Shown here piece after piece: positions 1 through 10,986 of a stretch of DNA of 64,000 nt. Below the pieces are notes generated by a model. It ran no database searches. It was not told the origin of the DNA and was given only the letters and a program-made list of their open reading frames with translations. Every line of letters starts with the position of its first letter. Positions within the stretch are counted from its first letter, which is position 1. The translations under genes were made by a program, and so were the position numbers. Origin of the DNA: CAIYRG01 sp964494505. GTDB taxonomy: Bacteria; Pseudomonadota; Alphaproteobacteria; Micropepsales; Micropepsaceae. Location of the stretch: the NCBI GenBank assembly GCA_964494505.1, contig CAZBRO010000028.1:13123-77122 (forward strand), written 5' to 3'.

Positions 1-3000
1 GCCAGCCAGCGATTCGGTTACCACGTCACTGGCATTGTCGACGGCGTAAGTGTCATCGCCTGCGCCGCCGATCATCACATCCGCGCCGCCACGGCCGTCG
101 AGGCTATCCGCGCCCGATCCACCCGTGAGGGCGTTCGCGTTGCCATTTCCCAGAAGGGTGTTGCCGGACGACGCCGAACCCACCACGTTCTCGATGTTGG
201 AGAGAATGTCACCGGCCGCATCGCCGCCGCTTTGCGCGGTCGCAAGCGTAAGGTCTACGTTCACGCCACCTGACGAGGAGGAATAATCCGCTGTGTCGGT
301 GCCGCCGCCGCCATTGAGCGTATCGGCGCCGTCGCCGCCGATCAGCGTATCGGCGCCGTTCCCGCCGTCGAGGGAATCGGCTCCGCCGCCGCCGATCAGG
401 CTGTCGTTTCCGTCCTGGCCGGACAGCACATTGGCGCCGCTATTGCCCGTGATGACGTTGTCGTCGCCATTGCCCGAGCCGCTCAGCGTATCGGTACCGG
501 TCAATGTCAGGTTCTCCAGCGAGGCGCCGAGGGAATAGCTGACGCTGGAGAGAACCAAATCGGTTCCCTCATTGGGATTCTCGGTTACGACGTCGAGCGT
601 GCTGTCGACGACATAGGTGTCATCCCCGGCGCCGCCGGCCATGGTGTCGTTGCCCGCGCCGCCGTCGAGCGTATCGTTGCCGGCATTGCCCGAAAGGGCA
701 TCGTTGCCGTTCGCGCCGTTCAGCGAATCGTTGCCGTCACCGCCGTTCAAGGCGTCCGATCCGTTGACGCCCGTGACGCTTTCGGCAACCGGCGTGCCAT
801 TGACGACCGCGCCCAGACCCAAGCCGATGTCATTGAATGCGGTGACATGGGTGAGGTCGATGATGTCGGGCGCCAGTGCCGCGGCGTCCGCCGTATCGAA
901 ATAGCCGGGGTTCGACGGGTTCGTTCCGGTTTCTCCGGCGGTCGGATCGACATAGAGCGCATAGCCCCAGCCGGCATGACCGTTGATCGTGGTGCCGGTG
1001 GAAGCGAAGCTCAATCCGTCGAGATTGGTGTAGCCCTGGATGTAGACCATCACTTTGGCATAGCTGCCGGTGACGTCGACATTGTCGAACACGACATTGC
1101 CGATGGGATGGGTGACGTCATTGTTCGACGGATTGCGCCCGTTGATCTGAATCGCGGTGTCGGCGTTGGCGTTGGTCGGAACCGCATTCGTGCCACCCTG
1201 GATCGTAATGTCCTGAAGCAGCGCATTTCCGGTGAAGCCGAACAGGCTGATGTCGCCGTCGCCGTTGGAACTCCCGTCGCCGTCGCGCACGAAGCTGGAA
1301 CCCGTGATCTCGACATCGCCGAGATTTGGCGCGCCGCTTCCCATTCCGAGGCCGTTGATCGTGTTGGTCTCGAAGTGGGAATCCTCGACGATGAGATGAT
1401 CCAGTACGGTCGTGGAGGAGACCCTCACGCCCGTCTGATTGCCGATGAAGGATATTCCGTCGATCGTGACGGTGGCATGGCCGCCGCCATCGGTCGCGTT
1501 GATGTTGCCGGTGATGTCGAATCCATCCGTCGCGGCGTTCGTGACGATGGTGTTGCCGGCCCCCGAGCCGACGATCGTCAGTTCCTTGTTGATGGTGGCA
1601 TTGCTGAAGGTGCCGACGCCCACATGGATGGTGTCGCCTCCCGCTGCCGCGTCGACCGCTTGCTGAATCGTGTCGTAGGTGGCGACCAGGTTGGAATTGT
1701 GGAACAGCTGCACCTTATCGGCGAGGTCCAAGGTGGCGTCGCTGAACTGCAGCTTTTCGATGCTGTTGAGCGAATCGGTCCCTTCGTCGGTGCCGGTGAC
1801 GTTGGTTTCCTGAACGCTGCTGAAACCGACGACGTTGCCGTGCACATCGTACGAATATCCGACTGCGTAGTGCGATACCTGGTCGTCATAGGTGGCCGTG
1901 TCGGTTCCGGGTCCTCCGGCGAGACTGTCGTTGCCGGCGCCACCATGGAAGGTATCGTCGGCCGAACCGCCGGTCAGAGTGTCGTCTCCGGCGGCGCCAT
2001 CGAGACTGAGCTTACCGGTCGACTGCGAACCATCGATGCTGTCGGCGCTGCTGGTGCCGGTGTAACTGGTCGTATCGGCGGTGACATTGGTGATGTCGCC
2101 ATGCGGGTTGACGCCGCCATTGTGCTCCGACCCGGAGATCGCGACGTTTCCGATGGAAACCGCGGGTCCGTCGGGATTGGCCTGCCCGGGTTCGCCCACC
2201 TGAATCGCGGTCGATGTGTGTCCGTCGATGGTGCCGTCATGGATGGAAACGGTGTCGGTGATCAGTCCCGCATTGGGTGGCGCATAGGAGCCCGCATCGC
2301 GTGCTTCCACGACGATCGCGCCGCCGTTCTTCTGACCGATCGCATCGCCTCCCTCACGGTCCGATGCGCCGGCATTGTGAAGATCGAAATTGTCGATCTC
2401 GATATTGCTGTAAGTTCCGTTTTTGAGATTGAGGTCGATGCCGTCGCCGCCTGAGCCTTCCGTGCCGGAGGTCGAGGGAGCCCCATATTGGCCGACATCG
2501 TTCATGGTGATGTTTGTCAGGTGCGCGTTCGACAGCGCCTCGAAATACATCCCCTTGTAGGCGAGGTTGCTGAAATCCGTGCCGTCAAAGGTGACGCCAT
2601 CGGCTGTTCCGACGGTCGCGTTGCCGGCTCCGCCAAGGACCTTGTCGAAATCGATGCCGATCAGGCCATCGGAGATAGAGCCGCCATTGAACGCGAAATC
2701 GCTGATATTCTCCGTGGTTCCCTTGTGCATGCCGACCAGGCTGTCGGTGATGTCGACATTGTCGACGGTCAGGCCGTCGATGGTTGTGTCGACAGACGTG
2801 TTCAGGCCGATCCCGTAGGCGAAGCCATCGATCTTGAGGTCCTGAAGCGTGACATTGTCGGCGGCAATTTTTACCCCGCGGCCGGCTGCCTGCGTGTAGG
2901 GGTGATCCGCCTCCAGGTAAGCGGCGACGCCGCCATCGGCAATGCCGTTGTCGCTCTTGAAGGTGCCGTGGATGATGGTGGTGTCGCCCGCACCGATGAG

Positions 3001-6000
3001 CGTGAGCCCATCCTTGTCGACAACCACGTTCTCGTCATAGGTGCCCGCGGCGATCAGGATGGTGTCGCCCGCGGAAGCTGCGTTCACGGCTGCCTGGATC
3101 GTGGTGTAAGAACCGTCCTTGTCGACCAGAAGGATATGATGGCCGCCGGTCGCCACCATCTCGACGCCGTCGAGCTTATCGGTGCCTTCGGTACCTGTCG
3201 TGACGGTCCATACGCCCGCGGAATAACTGAAGTCACCCGTGTTAAGCGTCTCGGAATAGTCAACCGTGTCGGTGCCGGCTCCGCCATGGATGATGTCGTT
3301 GACCGCGGTATTGACGATGGTGTCATCGCTGCCGCCGCCGAAGAATTCGCTCGGGATCGTAGCGTCGCCCGTTGAATCGACGAGATGCAACACGCCCCCG
3401 ACCGCGTCAGGCTGATAGCCGGAGTGGGTGACGTCGGTGAAGCTGTTGTCGTGGATGTCGATCGTGGACCCAGCGACGGTCGTAAACGGAACGCCCGACG
3501 TCCGCACGCCTGCATCCGTGTCGCTGAAGCTGTTGCCGCTGATGCCGATGGTGCCCGCGAAGGCAGGCTGGTAAAACACCACGCCTGCGGCAAAGCCACC
3601 GCCCGTGTTCGGGTCGGTCCGATGCATGTGCTCGAACGTGTTGTCGGTGATGTCGAGCGGCCCGGTGGTGTTCGCCACCAGCACGCCGATATCGACATTG
3701 TTGAATGTGTTGCCGCTGACCGAACCATGCACGCCGCTCAAATTCGCGATCACGGGAACGACGTTGTCGGCGCCGCCACCCTCATAGGCGCCGGCGGTGC
3801 CGTTGAACGTGTTGTTGTCGATCGTGACGTCCGTGTCCACCGTGCTGCCGACCGGCTGGAAGAACGCGCCGGTATAGCCCGTCACGTCGACCAGATTGTT
3901 CGTGAAGGTGAAGGCGTCGGCGTCGTTGAAGTAGAAATTGTTGTTGTTGTTCCCGGCGGCCGTGACATCGAAGACATCGTTGGTAAAGCTGACGTCGGTA
4001 TGGGGATCGGACGCCACGATGACATGCGTTCCGGTCAATTGCAGTCCGTCCAATACGACCGGGCCGGTTGTCGAAACGCTGACCGCATTGCCCGATGTCC
4101 AGTTCAAGACGCTCTCGGCGCCGCGCGTGGCGGTCCCGGCGACGCCGTGATTTGCGCCCTCGATCGTCAAGGCTTTGTCGATGGTCAGGTTCTCGTTGTA
4201 GGTGCCCGCGCCGACCAGGATCGTATCGCCCGAGCTCGCGGCATCGATGGCCGCCTGAATCGTGGTGTAGGACCCGTCCGGATCGACGAGGAGGAAATGG
4301 TGCGTGCCGTCCGTGACCTTTTCGATGCCGGTCAGACTGTCGGTGCCGTCGCTGCCGCCGGTGGCGACAGTCCACACCCCTCCGGAGTAACTGAAGTCAG
4401 AGACCGACAGAGTCGTGGCGTAGACGGCCGTGTCGGTGCCGTCGCCGCCGTTGATCTTGTCGCTGCCGGAGCCAGCCGTGATCGTGTCATCATGGTTGCT
4501 GCCGACGATGAGGTCGTCGCCTGCGCTGCCGCTCAGTGCCTGGCCGGCCGGCGCATCGGACGCATTCACAATGGAGGCGTAATGGGTGCTGTCGGTGTAG
4601 TCGGCGGCGCCGACGGTCAACGAGGCGCCTTGCCCGGGAATGCCGTCGTAGTTGGTCTCATTCGACACTTGCCCGTTGTCGCCGGGCGCACCGGTAAAGG
4701 TGTTGTCGTGAATGCCGGTGTAATCCAGCTGCTGACCCGGGAGCACGTTCGAGAAATCGAAGAAGCGCAGTGCGCCCGGCGAAACACCGGGGGCGCCGAA
4801 GACGTTGTCATGGATGTCGAGCACGGCGCCGCCGGCCTGGCCGTCGAAGGCGAGCGCCGCAGATTTGGGCGCCCCGGGATCGATCGTCGAGTCGGTGATG
4901 GTGATGATGCGCGCGGGATTGCTCACATCGTCGTAGGCGTTGATCCAAGCGCCGTATTGCGTGCTGCCGGCATCGACGTTGCTGAACGGGGTGACGTGGA
5001 CGTGGTCGACCGTGATGCTGCCTGTGCCGGAGGCGATATCGAGACCGAAGCCCTGGCTATCGCCGGCCTGCACGCTGAGCTCGGAGTTGCGCACGGTCAG
5101 GGTGTTGTCGGCGCCGGCATCGTCCTCGAACAGTATGGCGGCCCAATCGGGTCCGCCGAACGGCCGCGTGTTGGTGATAGCATCCACTTCGACCCCGTCG
5201 AGCACAAGGGACGCGCCGTTGGTCGTGATGTGGTCGATGATCACCGCGGGATGAGTCCAGGAGTTCGGATCGACCCCGGCATTATCGACGCTCTCGATGG
5301 TCAGGGACTTATGTTGAAATTCCACGGCGCCATAGGTGCCGGCAGCGACAAGGATGGTGTCGCCGTCACTTGCCGCATCGACGGCTTCCTGGATCGTTTG
5401 ATAGGAGCCGTCCGGATCGACAAGCAGAATGTGATGACCGCCGGTCGCGACCTTCTCGATCCCGGTAAGGCTGTCGGTGCCTTCGCTGCCCGCAGCGACG
5501 GTCCAGGTGTTGGTGCCGGAATCGTAACTGAAATCCGCGGCGGACAGACTCGTGGCGTAGACCGCAGTGTCGGTGCCTGCGCCGCCGCTTAGCGTGTCGT
5601 TCCCGCCGCCGCCGGTCAGTGCATCGTCGCCGTCGCCGCCCGATAGGTTGTTGTCCCCGGAATTGCCGGCGATGTCGTTGTTGAGCGCATTGCCGGTCAC
5701 ATCGACATCGGCGCCCGAGCCGGATGTGTAATCGTCCAGCGTAATGTTGTGAATGCCGCTGCCGAGCGCGAGATTGAGATCGAGCGATCCTGCCTGCGCG
5801 TCGATGTGAAGATTGTCCGTGACAATGGTTTGGAGGGAGCTGTCGCTCCCGCTCTGCACGATCAGAGTGTCGCCGTCATCGGCATCGCCGGAGTTGAGAC
5901 CCGCATTGATGTCGACGTAGTAATAGCTTGTTCCATAATAATCGAGGATCGTGAGCGCGCCGCCCGGATGAGTTGCGTAGGCATAGGTGCCCAAGTCGTT

Positions 6001-6201
6001 GTTCGTTACGAGATCGTGGATATAGGCGGCAGACGGCATGTTGGCCGAATCCTCGTCCCAGGCGAGGAACCGAGCACCGGCGATCGAATAGTCCGCTTCA
6101 AACGTGTTGCCGCTGATGTCCGGCAGCACGATCGGCGCCTTGTCCCAGCCAATGAACAAGGGAGCATCATTGAGTTTGCCATCGAAGATGAGGCCGATAT
6201 T
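1..6201 (-). CDS. Continuation of the giant beta-helix/RTX protein beyond the in-frame TAG (runs off window)
   Basis: The same minus-strand frame as the preceding entry stays open for about 2,067 codons from the TAG to base 1, which is strong evidence of recent or continued coding. It carries four more beta-helix-opening modules near 5400, 4260, 3110 and 1690, each introduced by a linker like 'LxGIEKV...VDPDGSYTTIQ'. Below about 900 it passes into dense RTX-type nonapeptides (GGxGxDxL) and paired 'GDDTYVVD...DVVTENPNEGTD' blocks, the calcium-binding C-terminal architecture of type I secretion substrates. The true C-terminus lies outside the window. After the TAG, the first in-frame ATG is at 6037-6039. 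Whether this part is translated is unknown. Confidence 0.65.
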
Positions 6202-7995
6202 CTAGTCATCCGGAGTTCCCGGATTGAGGACGAAATCGTTGTCGGTGAGCTGGAAATCCACCGACGATTGTCCATAACCCGCGCCGTTATCCTCGCTGAA
6301 GTCGCCTTCGAGGATGTTGTTGGAGATGTGGAAGCTGGAGATGGCCGAAACGAATCCCGAAATATCGTCCGGCACGACGCGGTCATTGACGTAGACCGAG
6401 GCGCCGACCGGGATGTTGTCGGCGGCGCCGACATAGCTGTTTTCAAGGGTGAAATTGTCCGCGACGACCTCGAAGGCCTTGTTGACTTGGCCCGTCGACT
6501 CCGGGTTTTGGCCGTATTCCAAATCGGTGGCCTCGAAATCGAGGCCCTTGATCGTGACGTCTGCTGCTGTCACGAAGAAATTCGTGCCCCAATCGGACTC
6601 GATCGCCGCATTGACGGTCGCCGCCGTCGCGCCGGCGTCGGCGATCGCAGCCCCGGTTCCGTCCACCCCTTGGATGGTGACGCTCTTGTTCACCAGAAGG
6701 CCGACCGGATCGAACCCGCTGTTCGTATTGTCGGTGGCGTTGTAATTCGCCGATTCGGTGTAGCTTCCCGGCGCAACCAGGATCGTATCGCCATTGGATG
6801 CGTCGTCGATTGCGGTCTGCAAGGAATGCAAACCACCGTCGCTGCCCAGATTGTCGACGAGCAAGACCGTGTGGTCGGAGAACGCCAGTTTCTCGATACC
6901 GCTCAGCGTGTCGGTTTCTCCGCCCACCGTAACGGTCCAATGCCCGCCGGAAATGCCAATTGTTGCGTCCGAGCTGGCAGTCGTGGCGTAGCCGGCCGTG
7001 TCGAGGCCGTCGCCGCCCGCGAGCGAATTCGCTCCGCTGTCGCCTGTGAGCACGTCGTCGCCGGAACCGCCGGTGGCGTTCTCTATCGATGTGAATGTGA
7101 CTGAATCCGGGTTGTTAAACGCATTGGATGCTGTACTCGCGGTGCCTGCGCTCAGATCGATGGACACGCTCGCACTGTTGTCCGAGAAACTGATGGCATC
7201 GCTGCCCGCGCCGCCCTCAATCGAGGCATCTCCACCGTGGTATTCGACATGGAATGTGGTGGGGACGTCGCTGCCGGTGACATCCTGTCCATCGGGCCCG
7301 TTCAGGTAGACGGTGATCGGCCGGGCATGATCGAGGAACGTATTTCCATCGACAAAATCCGAAATGTCGGTGGACACGAAGGGCAGGGGGGCGACTTCGG
7401 CGCCGACGGAATTGCCGAAGGTGTTGCCCGTGATGTGCATATCGACGGATTCCGTGACCACGCCATTGCCGTTTCCATCGAACACATTGCCGCTGATCGT
7501 TCCCGAATGGCCTTCGACGATGTAGGCGCCTTCGCCCCAACCGTGCACGTAATTGTTCGTGAAACTGAGATTGCTCACCGGCCCGGAGGTGCTGAAGGGG
7601 CGCTCCTCCACCGGTGTACCGACATATTCGGAGCCGGTGATCGTGGAGCCGCCGATGAATTGCGAATTTTCCACCGTGACGTTGGCCGCGCTGATCAGCA
7701 TGCCGTTCGGGAGATCGGTTCCATCGGCGGTCTGGGAATCGTAGCTGCCGCTGATCAGGACGCCATCGATGACCGCGTTATCCGCGGCGATCTTCATCCC
7801 GCCGGTAATGGTGCTTTCGGCCCCGCGCAAGCCGTCGCCGGCGACGCCGGAATTGGCGCCTTCGATCGTGACCGCTTTGTCGACCAGCACGTGCTCGTTA
7901 TACGTGCCCGCGGCAAGGATGATCGTGTCGCCGTCGGACGCGAGATCGATTGCGTCCTGAATGGATTGCCCGTCGCTGACGTTGTATATGGCCAC
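6202..7995 (-). CDS. Giant exported beta-helix/RTX protein, N-terminal part ending at an in-frame TAG
   Basis: This is the first 597 codons of a very large surface or secreted protein. I chose the GTG at 7993-7995 because an AGGGAG Shine-Dalgarno sits just before it and the protein then opens with the helix-capping motif GQSIQDAIDLASDGDTI. It has no classical signal peptide, as expected for type I secretion substrates. Two modules of the form 'AIDxASxGDTIxxxxGxY' are followed by right-handed parallel beta-helix coils (NosD/pectate-lyase-like), with a short RTX-like GGSGDDVLTGDSG stretch between them. The frame meets TAG at 6202-6204 and then stays open to the window edge, so this is probably the front of one interrupted gene. 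Adhesion or matrix function is inferred from architecture only. Confidence 0.75.
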   Translation of the reverse strand: MAIYNVSDGQSIQDAIDLASDGDTIILAAGTYNEHVLVDKAVTIEGANSGVAGDGLRGAESTITGGMKIAADNAVIDGVLISGSYDSQTADGTDLPNGMLISAANVTVENSQFIGGSTITGSEYVGTPVEERPFSTSGPVSNLSFTNNYVHGWGEGAYIVEGHSGTISGNVFDGNGNGVVTESVDMHITGNTFGNSVGAEVAPLPFVSTDISDFVDGNTFLDHARPITVYLNGPDGQDVTGSDVPTTFHVEYHGGDASIEGGAGSDAISFSDNSASVSIDLSAGTASTASNAFNNPDSVTFTSIENATGGSGDDVLTGDSGANSLAGGDGLDTAGYATTASSDATIGISGGHWTVTVGGETDTLSGIEKLAFSDHTVLLVDNLGSDGGLHSLQTAIDDASNGDTILVAPGSYTESANYNATDNTNSGFDPVGLLVNKSVTIQGVDGTGAAIADAGATAATVNAAIESDWGTNFFVTAADVTIKGLDFEATDLEYGQNPESTGQVNKAFEVVADNFTLENSYVGAADNIPVGASVYVNDRVVPDDISGFVSAISSFHISNNILEGDFSEDNGAGYGQSSVDFQLTDNDFVLNPGTPDD

Positions 7996-8016
7996 GTTAC
8001 TCTCCCTTGATTGCGC

Positions 8017-8038
8017 GCGCACGCGTTCACGCGTGCGC
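8017..8038 (-). promoter_or_regulatory. GC-rich hairpin in the leader of the giant RTX gene
   Basis: GCGCACGCGT (8017-8026) and ACGCGTGCGC (8029-8038) form a perfect 10-bp inverted repeat with a 2-base loop. It lies about 12 bases upstream of the Shine-Dalgarno of the giant beta-helix gene. It could be an mRNA stability or translation-control element or a protein site; function is inference. Confidence 0.35.
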
Positions 8039-8040
8039 AA

Positions 8041-8565
8041 GCGTTAGCTGCACCCCGAAAAATCGTGATGATTTTGTTACTCGCAAAAACCGTCCTTACA
8101 CGGACGATAGGCTACGCGAGATCGGCCGGACAAAATGGAATCGAGAGCGCCCCCCGGTACTTCCGATTCCATTGCGCAGGCGTGAACACAGGCTGAAAGA
8201 CGGTAAAGAATGCTCGCAAACGCCCGGATGGGCGCTCGTCAGACCGTTGATGAAATGAAAAGAAAACCGGCGCTGCATGATCTGCCCCCCCTCGGCGATC
8301 AGGACAACCGTCTCAAGTAGTAGTTGAGCTTTTCTACCTTAGGGAGTCAATGGCGTCATATTCAATTCACGGGAGAAAAAATTCCGCGGATGGGAAATCG
8401 AGGTTGCAAATACAAGAAACAACGTTGTTCCAATTGCTTATAAGCAGACATTGAGAAAAAAGCGGATCGAGGCCTGCATTCCTTCGGGCAATGGTGCGGG
8501 TTGCATTTTTTGGCACCTGCACGCCCGACGATGTGACGGAGTCAACCCGGGGCTGCAAATTCAGA
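8041..8565. other. Intergenic region between the RTX gene start and tRNA-Ser
   Basis: No convincing gene. It is less GC-rich than its surroundings between about 8330 and 8460 and should hold the promoter of the leftward giant RTX gene, though I cannot point to a clear consensus. The tRNA-Ser reads into this segment from the right. Confidence 0.5.
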
Positions 8566-8655
8566 TGGCGGATGGGGCGGGATTCGAACCCGCGAGAGGC
8601 GTGAACCTCTGCCGGTTTTCAAGACCGGTGCCTTCAACCGCTCGACCACCCATCC
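8566..8655 (-). tRNA. tRNA-Ser (anticodon UGA)
   Basis: A 90-nt class II tRNA. The acceptor strands GGATGGG/CCCATCC are followed by discriminator G and an encoded CCA (8566-8568). The D-arm has GTCGAGCGGTTGAAGGC, the anticodon stem is CCGGT/ACCGG with loop CTTGAAA (anticodon TGA at 8619-8621), the long variable arm is AGAGG...CCTCT, and the T-loop is TTCGAATCC. Its first 39 nucleotides are repeated at 29304-29342, so it is the attachment site of the adjacent integrated element. After integration the 5' half and the promoter of this gene come from the element. Confidence 0.96.
8617..8655. repeat. Left attachment site (39-bp core inside tRNA-Ser)
   Basis: Identical to 29304-29342. The repeat covers tRNA nucleotides 1-39, from the first base of the acceptor stem through the anticodon loop. 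Identity stops exactly at the 5' end of the mature tRNA. Confidence 0.92.
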
Positions 8656-8706
8656 GCATTTAGAAACAATAACTTAATTCATGACACCCACTACCGGAAT
8701 TGAGAA

Positions 8707-8726
8707 TTGGCACCCGATTGGCACCC
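8707..8726. repeat. Paired TTGGCACCC motifs, left end (candidate integrase arm sites)
   Basis: TTGGCACCC occurs at 8707-8715 and 8718-8726, between the attachment core and the integrase stop codon. The same doublet, in the same orientation, lies inside the right end (29165-29184). Tyrosine integrases commonly bind such paired arm-type sites; that role is inferred. Confidence 0.5.
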
Positions 8727-8761
8727 GCCGCGTAACCGTTCCCCGGCGGAAGCACCTGAAA

Positions 8762-9913
8762 TCATTCTCCTAGCGTGTGCCCGAAGGCCGCTTCGATGAC
8801 AAGCGCTGCTTGGTTGTCTGTATTCTTGAACAGGTGCCCGTACACGCCGAGCGTAATGGTTGGTGACGCGTGCCCAATGCGCCGGCTGATCGTCAGCACG
8901 TCCATGCCGGAGGCGATGAGCTGGGAAACGTGCGTGTGCCGTAGGGCATGAAAGCTGACCTTGGGAAGTTTCTTGGCCACCGTAAGGCGCGACCATTCCC
9001 GGGTGATGCTGTTGGGCTTCCTTGGGCCGCCGTCCGGCGTGCAGAACACAAGATCATCCGGCGCCGCCTTGCCCACGCCTAGTGCCAGCCGTAGCTCCTG
9101 CTGGGCTCGCCAGTGGCCGCGCAGTTCGGCAACCAGGGACGAGGGGAGGGCAATGTTTCGCCTCCCGTGACGCGTCTTCGGCTCTTTGAAGCGCAATCCC
9201 GCCTTTGTTTCCTCGAGCGAGCGCTCGACCTGGATCTTCGCGGCATCAAGATTCACGTCGCGCCAGCGCAACGCCAAAATCTCCCCGCGGCGCATTCCTG
9301 TCGAGAAAGCGGTCAAGACGATGGGATACATCGCCGCGCCCCTTAACGTCCGTAAGGTGGCATTGACCTGATCGGCGCTCAGGATTTCCATCTCAGCCGG
9401 AACTACCTTCGGCGGCTCGACAACGGAAGCGACATTTCGGGAAACGATGCCCCACTGCATCGCGTGCCCGAGCGCACGATGCATGATCCGATGTATGTGC
9501 CCAACGGTCCGTGGCGCGAGCCCGCCACCCTTCGCTCGGCCGTCTCGCTGCAATTTCGCATATAGCGTCGAGAGGCTGACTGGGCGAAGTTTCTGAACGA
9601 GTTCTGTGCCAATGTTGGGTGCGATATGGATTCTCACCAGTTCGCGGTAGCGCTCGATCGTCTTCGGCGACAAATTGAGCGACGCCCAATCGCGGTCCCA
9701 CTGCTCTAAGAACTGCGCCGTCGTGAGCTTGGACGGATCAACATAGTTGCCATTGTTCGCGCCATTCATCAGCCGGACGAGCTCGGCCTCGGCATCCTTT
9801 TTGATGCCGCGAAATGTGTGGTAAGCGATTTTCCGCTTGCCATCGGCGGCGCGGCCCACATCGAATTTAAGGCGCCACGATGACTTGCCGCGGCGGATGA
9901 TGGCGCCCTTCAT
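8762..9913 (-). CDS. Tyrosine-type site-specific integrase
   Basis: A 383-aa phage-type recombinase that would catalyse integration and excision at tRNA-Ser. The N-terminal part is an AP2-like arm-binding region (residues about 1-60), followed by a SAM-like core-binding domain (about 60-160) and the catalytic domain. Catalytic residues are visible: Arg208 in TGMRRGE, His322-x-x-Arg325 in FHALRHTH, His348 in RRIGHAS, and the nucleophile Tyr358 in LGVYGHLF. Length and motif order match prophage integrases. It is transcribed toward the tRNA, and its ATG overlaps the stop of the upstream RHH gene by 4 bp, so the two are probably co-translated. Confidence 0.95.
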   Translation of the reverse strand: MKGAIIRRGKSSWRLKFDVGRAADGKRKIAYHTFRGIKKDAEAELVRLMNGANNGNYVDPSKLTTAQFLEQWDRDWASLNLSPKTIERYRELVRIHIAPNIGTELVQKLRPVSLSTLYAKLQRDGRAKGGGLAPRTVGHIHRIMHRALGHAMQWGIVSRNVASVVEPPKVVPAEMEILSADQVNATLRTLRGAAMYPIVLTAFSTGMRRGEILALRWRDVNLDAAKIQVERSLEETKAGLRFKEPKTRHGRRNIALPSSLVAELRGHWRAQQELRLALGVGKAAPDDLVFCTPDGGPRKPNSITREWSRLTVAKKLPKVSFHALRHTHVSQLIASGMDVLTISRRIGHASPTITLGVYGHLFKNTDNQAALVIEAAFGHTLGE

Positions 9914-10677
9914 GAATTCACCTCACCCTTTGGAGTGCGCCCAGGAGCGGCGCGTGACAGATCAAATTTCCGCCCGGCCTCAGCTTCCAGACGTGTAAGT
10001 TGATCGCGCGCACTTTCGGCATTTAATCGGGCAATCAAGGATTCCATGTTGGTTCCCGCTAGCTGGGCGATTTCCTTCCGCGACTTATTTCCTCGGACAG
10101 GAGGTATGCCCCGCCCGCGCCCCTTGAGCTCCTCGACAATCATCTGTGCGATGTGGGGGCCCTCTGTTTCGGCCGCCACGACAAAAGCACGCTGCCAAGA
10201 TAACCCTATATGGTCCGTCTCCGGAACAACGGGGAGCGATTCATCTATCGTGCCAGGTGGCCTGAACTGGCTGAGGAGGAAGTTTATTCCTGCCACCGTC
10301 TGATCGAACTTTCTCGAGTCAGTTAGCCAGCTGGGTAACGGCGTCCGCCGGCGCGGTTTCCCCGCATCGATTGAGCGCGGCGCACGCCTAGCTGCTTTCG
10401 GCGCATTGTGCGGATCATTCTCGATTTCAATCACAAGTGCGATGAGTCGCAATAATGCGTACGTCTCCTTTGATCCAAATCGCTCTCTTATATCGCGATC
10501 TTCGTCGAATGAACGACGCAATCTGACCTCCACCTCCTGGGATAATGAGCGTCCACTTTGATCCTTGGCCCATTCCAAACTGCGCCTCGTCGCTTCTGTA
10601 AGCCGCGCACTGAAGACGCTGTTTTTGCTCGAGTAGGGCCCGCTCGGCTTTCTGCCGGCTTTCGATGCCATGTTCAT
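9910..10677 (-). CDS. Ribbon-helix-helix (Arc-like) DNA-binding protein
   Basis: About 255 aa. I chose the ATG at 10675-10677 (ATG AAC ATG) because the RHH domain starts just after it and a GGACTGGA lies upstream; a second ATG at 10671 is equally possible. Residues about 15-60 read SARLTEATRRSLEWAKDQSG followed by RSLSQEVEVRLRRSF, a typical Arc-type fold seen in phage and plasmid regulators. The rest is basic and of unknown function. The stop overlaps the integrase start (ATGA), so it may control or assist the integrase. The 10678-10781 gap to the divergent HTH gene should hold promoters for both directions. Confidence 0.75.
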   Translation of the reverse strand: MNMASKAGRKPSGPYSSKNSVFSARLTEATRRSLEWAKDQSGRSLSQEVEVRLRRSFDEDRDIRERFGSKETYALLRLIALVIEIENDPHNAPKAARRAPRSIDAGKPRRRTPLPSWLTDSRKFDQTVAGINFLLSQFRPPGTIDESLPVVPETDHIGLSWQRAFVVAAETEGPHIAQMIVEELKGRGRGIPPVRGNKSRKEIAQLAGTNMESLIARLNAESARDQLTRLEAEAGRKFDLSRAAPGRTPKGEVNS

Positions 10678-10781
10678 TCCAGTCCGTGAATTTGACTTAC
10701 AAATGTAAGCACATGGTCTTGAGCCGGTCAAGTCCGCCTTGGTATTCCTCTGTGCGAGGCGGTTATTTGCGAAGGTGGCTT

Positions 10782-10982
10782 ATGAGCAACAAGTCTAGCG
10801 AATGCGGCACCATGACGATTGTTGAGGCTGGCAAACGCCTCGGCATCGGTAGGAGCGGTGCGTATGAGGCTGCTCACCGGGGTGAGATTCCTACCATTAA
10901 AATAGGTCGCCGCCTGTTAGTTCCGGTGGTGGCACTCAATCGGCTTCTCAACGGCGATCAGCAGAACCCCCGCGCGGCATAA
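10782..10982 (+). CDS. Excisionase-like helix-turn-helix protein
   Basis: A 66-aa protein matching the MerR/excisionase DNA-binding pattern: TIVEAGKRLGIGRSGAYEAA is followed by GEIPTIKIGRRLLVP. The ATG at 10782 is preceded by GAAGGTGG, and the frame upstream of it has no such domain. It diverges from the RHH-integrase pair and is the first gene of the rightward cluster. Likely roles are excision directionality factor or early regulator; the family assignment is firm, the role inferred. Confidence 0.78.
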   Translation: MSNKSSECGTMTIVEAGKRLGIGRSGAYEAAHRGEIPTIKIGRRLLVPVVALNRLLNGDQQNPRAA

Positions 10983-10986
10983 CGCG

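Noticed and set aside
847..2454. Long plus-strand ORFs opposite the giant RTX gene (847-2454, 3385-5592, 5749-7104)
   Set aside because: They are antisense mirror frames of a repetitive GC-rich coding sequence; composition is Val/Arg/Asp-biased with no domain, while the minus frame shows clear beta-helix and RTX modules.
1..7995. Regular GGxGxD-coding repeats as a CRISPR or satellite array
   Set aside because: The repeats are degenerate at DNA level, in frame, and encode RTX nonapeptides; there are no conserved repeats with unique spacers.
8451..8663. Apparent 70-aa protein ending 'GAGFEPARG...'
   Set aside because: This is the well-known translation artefact of the antisense strand of tRNA-Ser.
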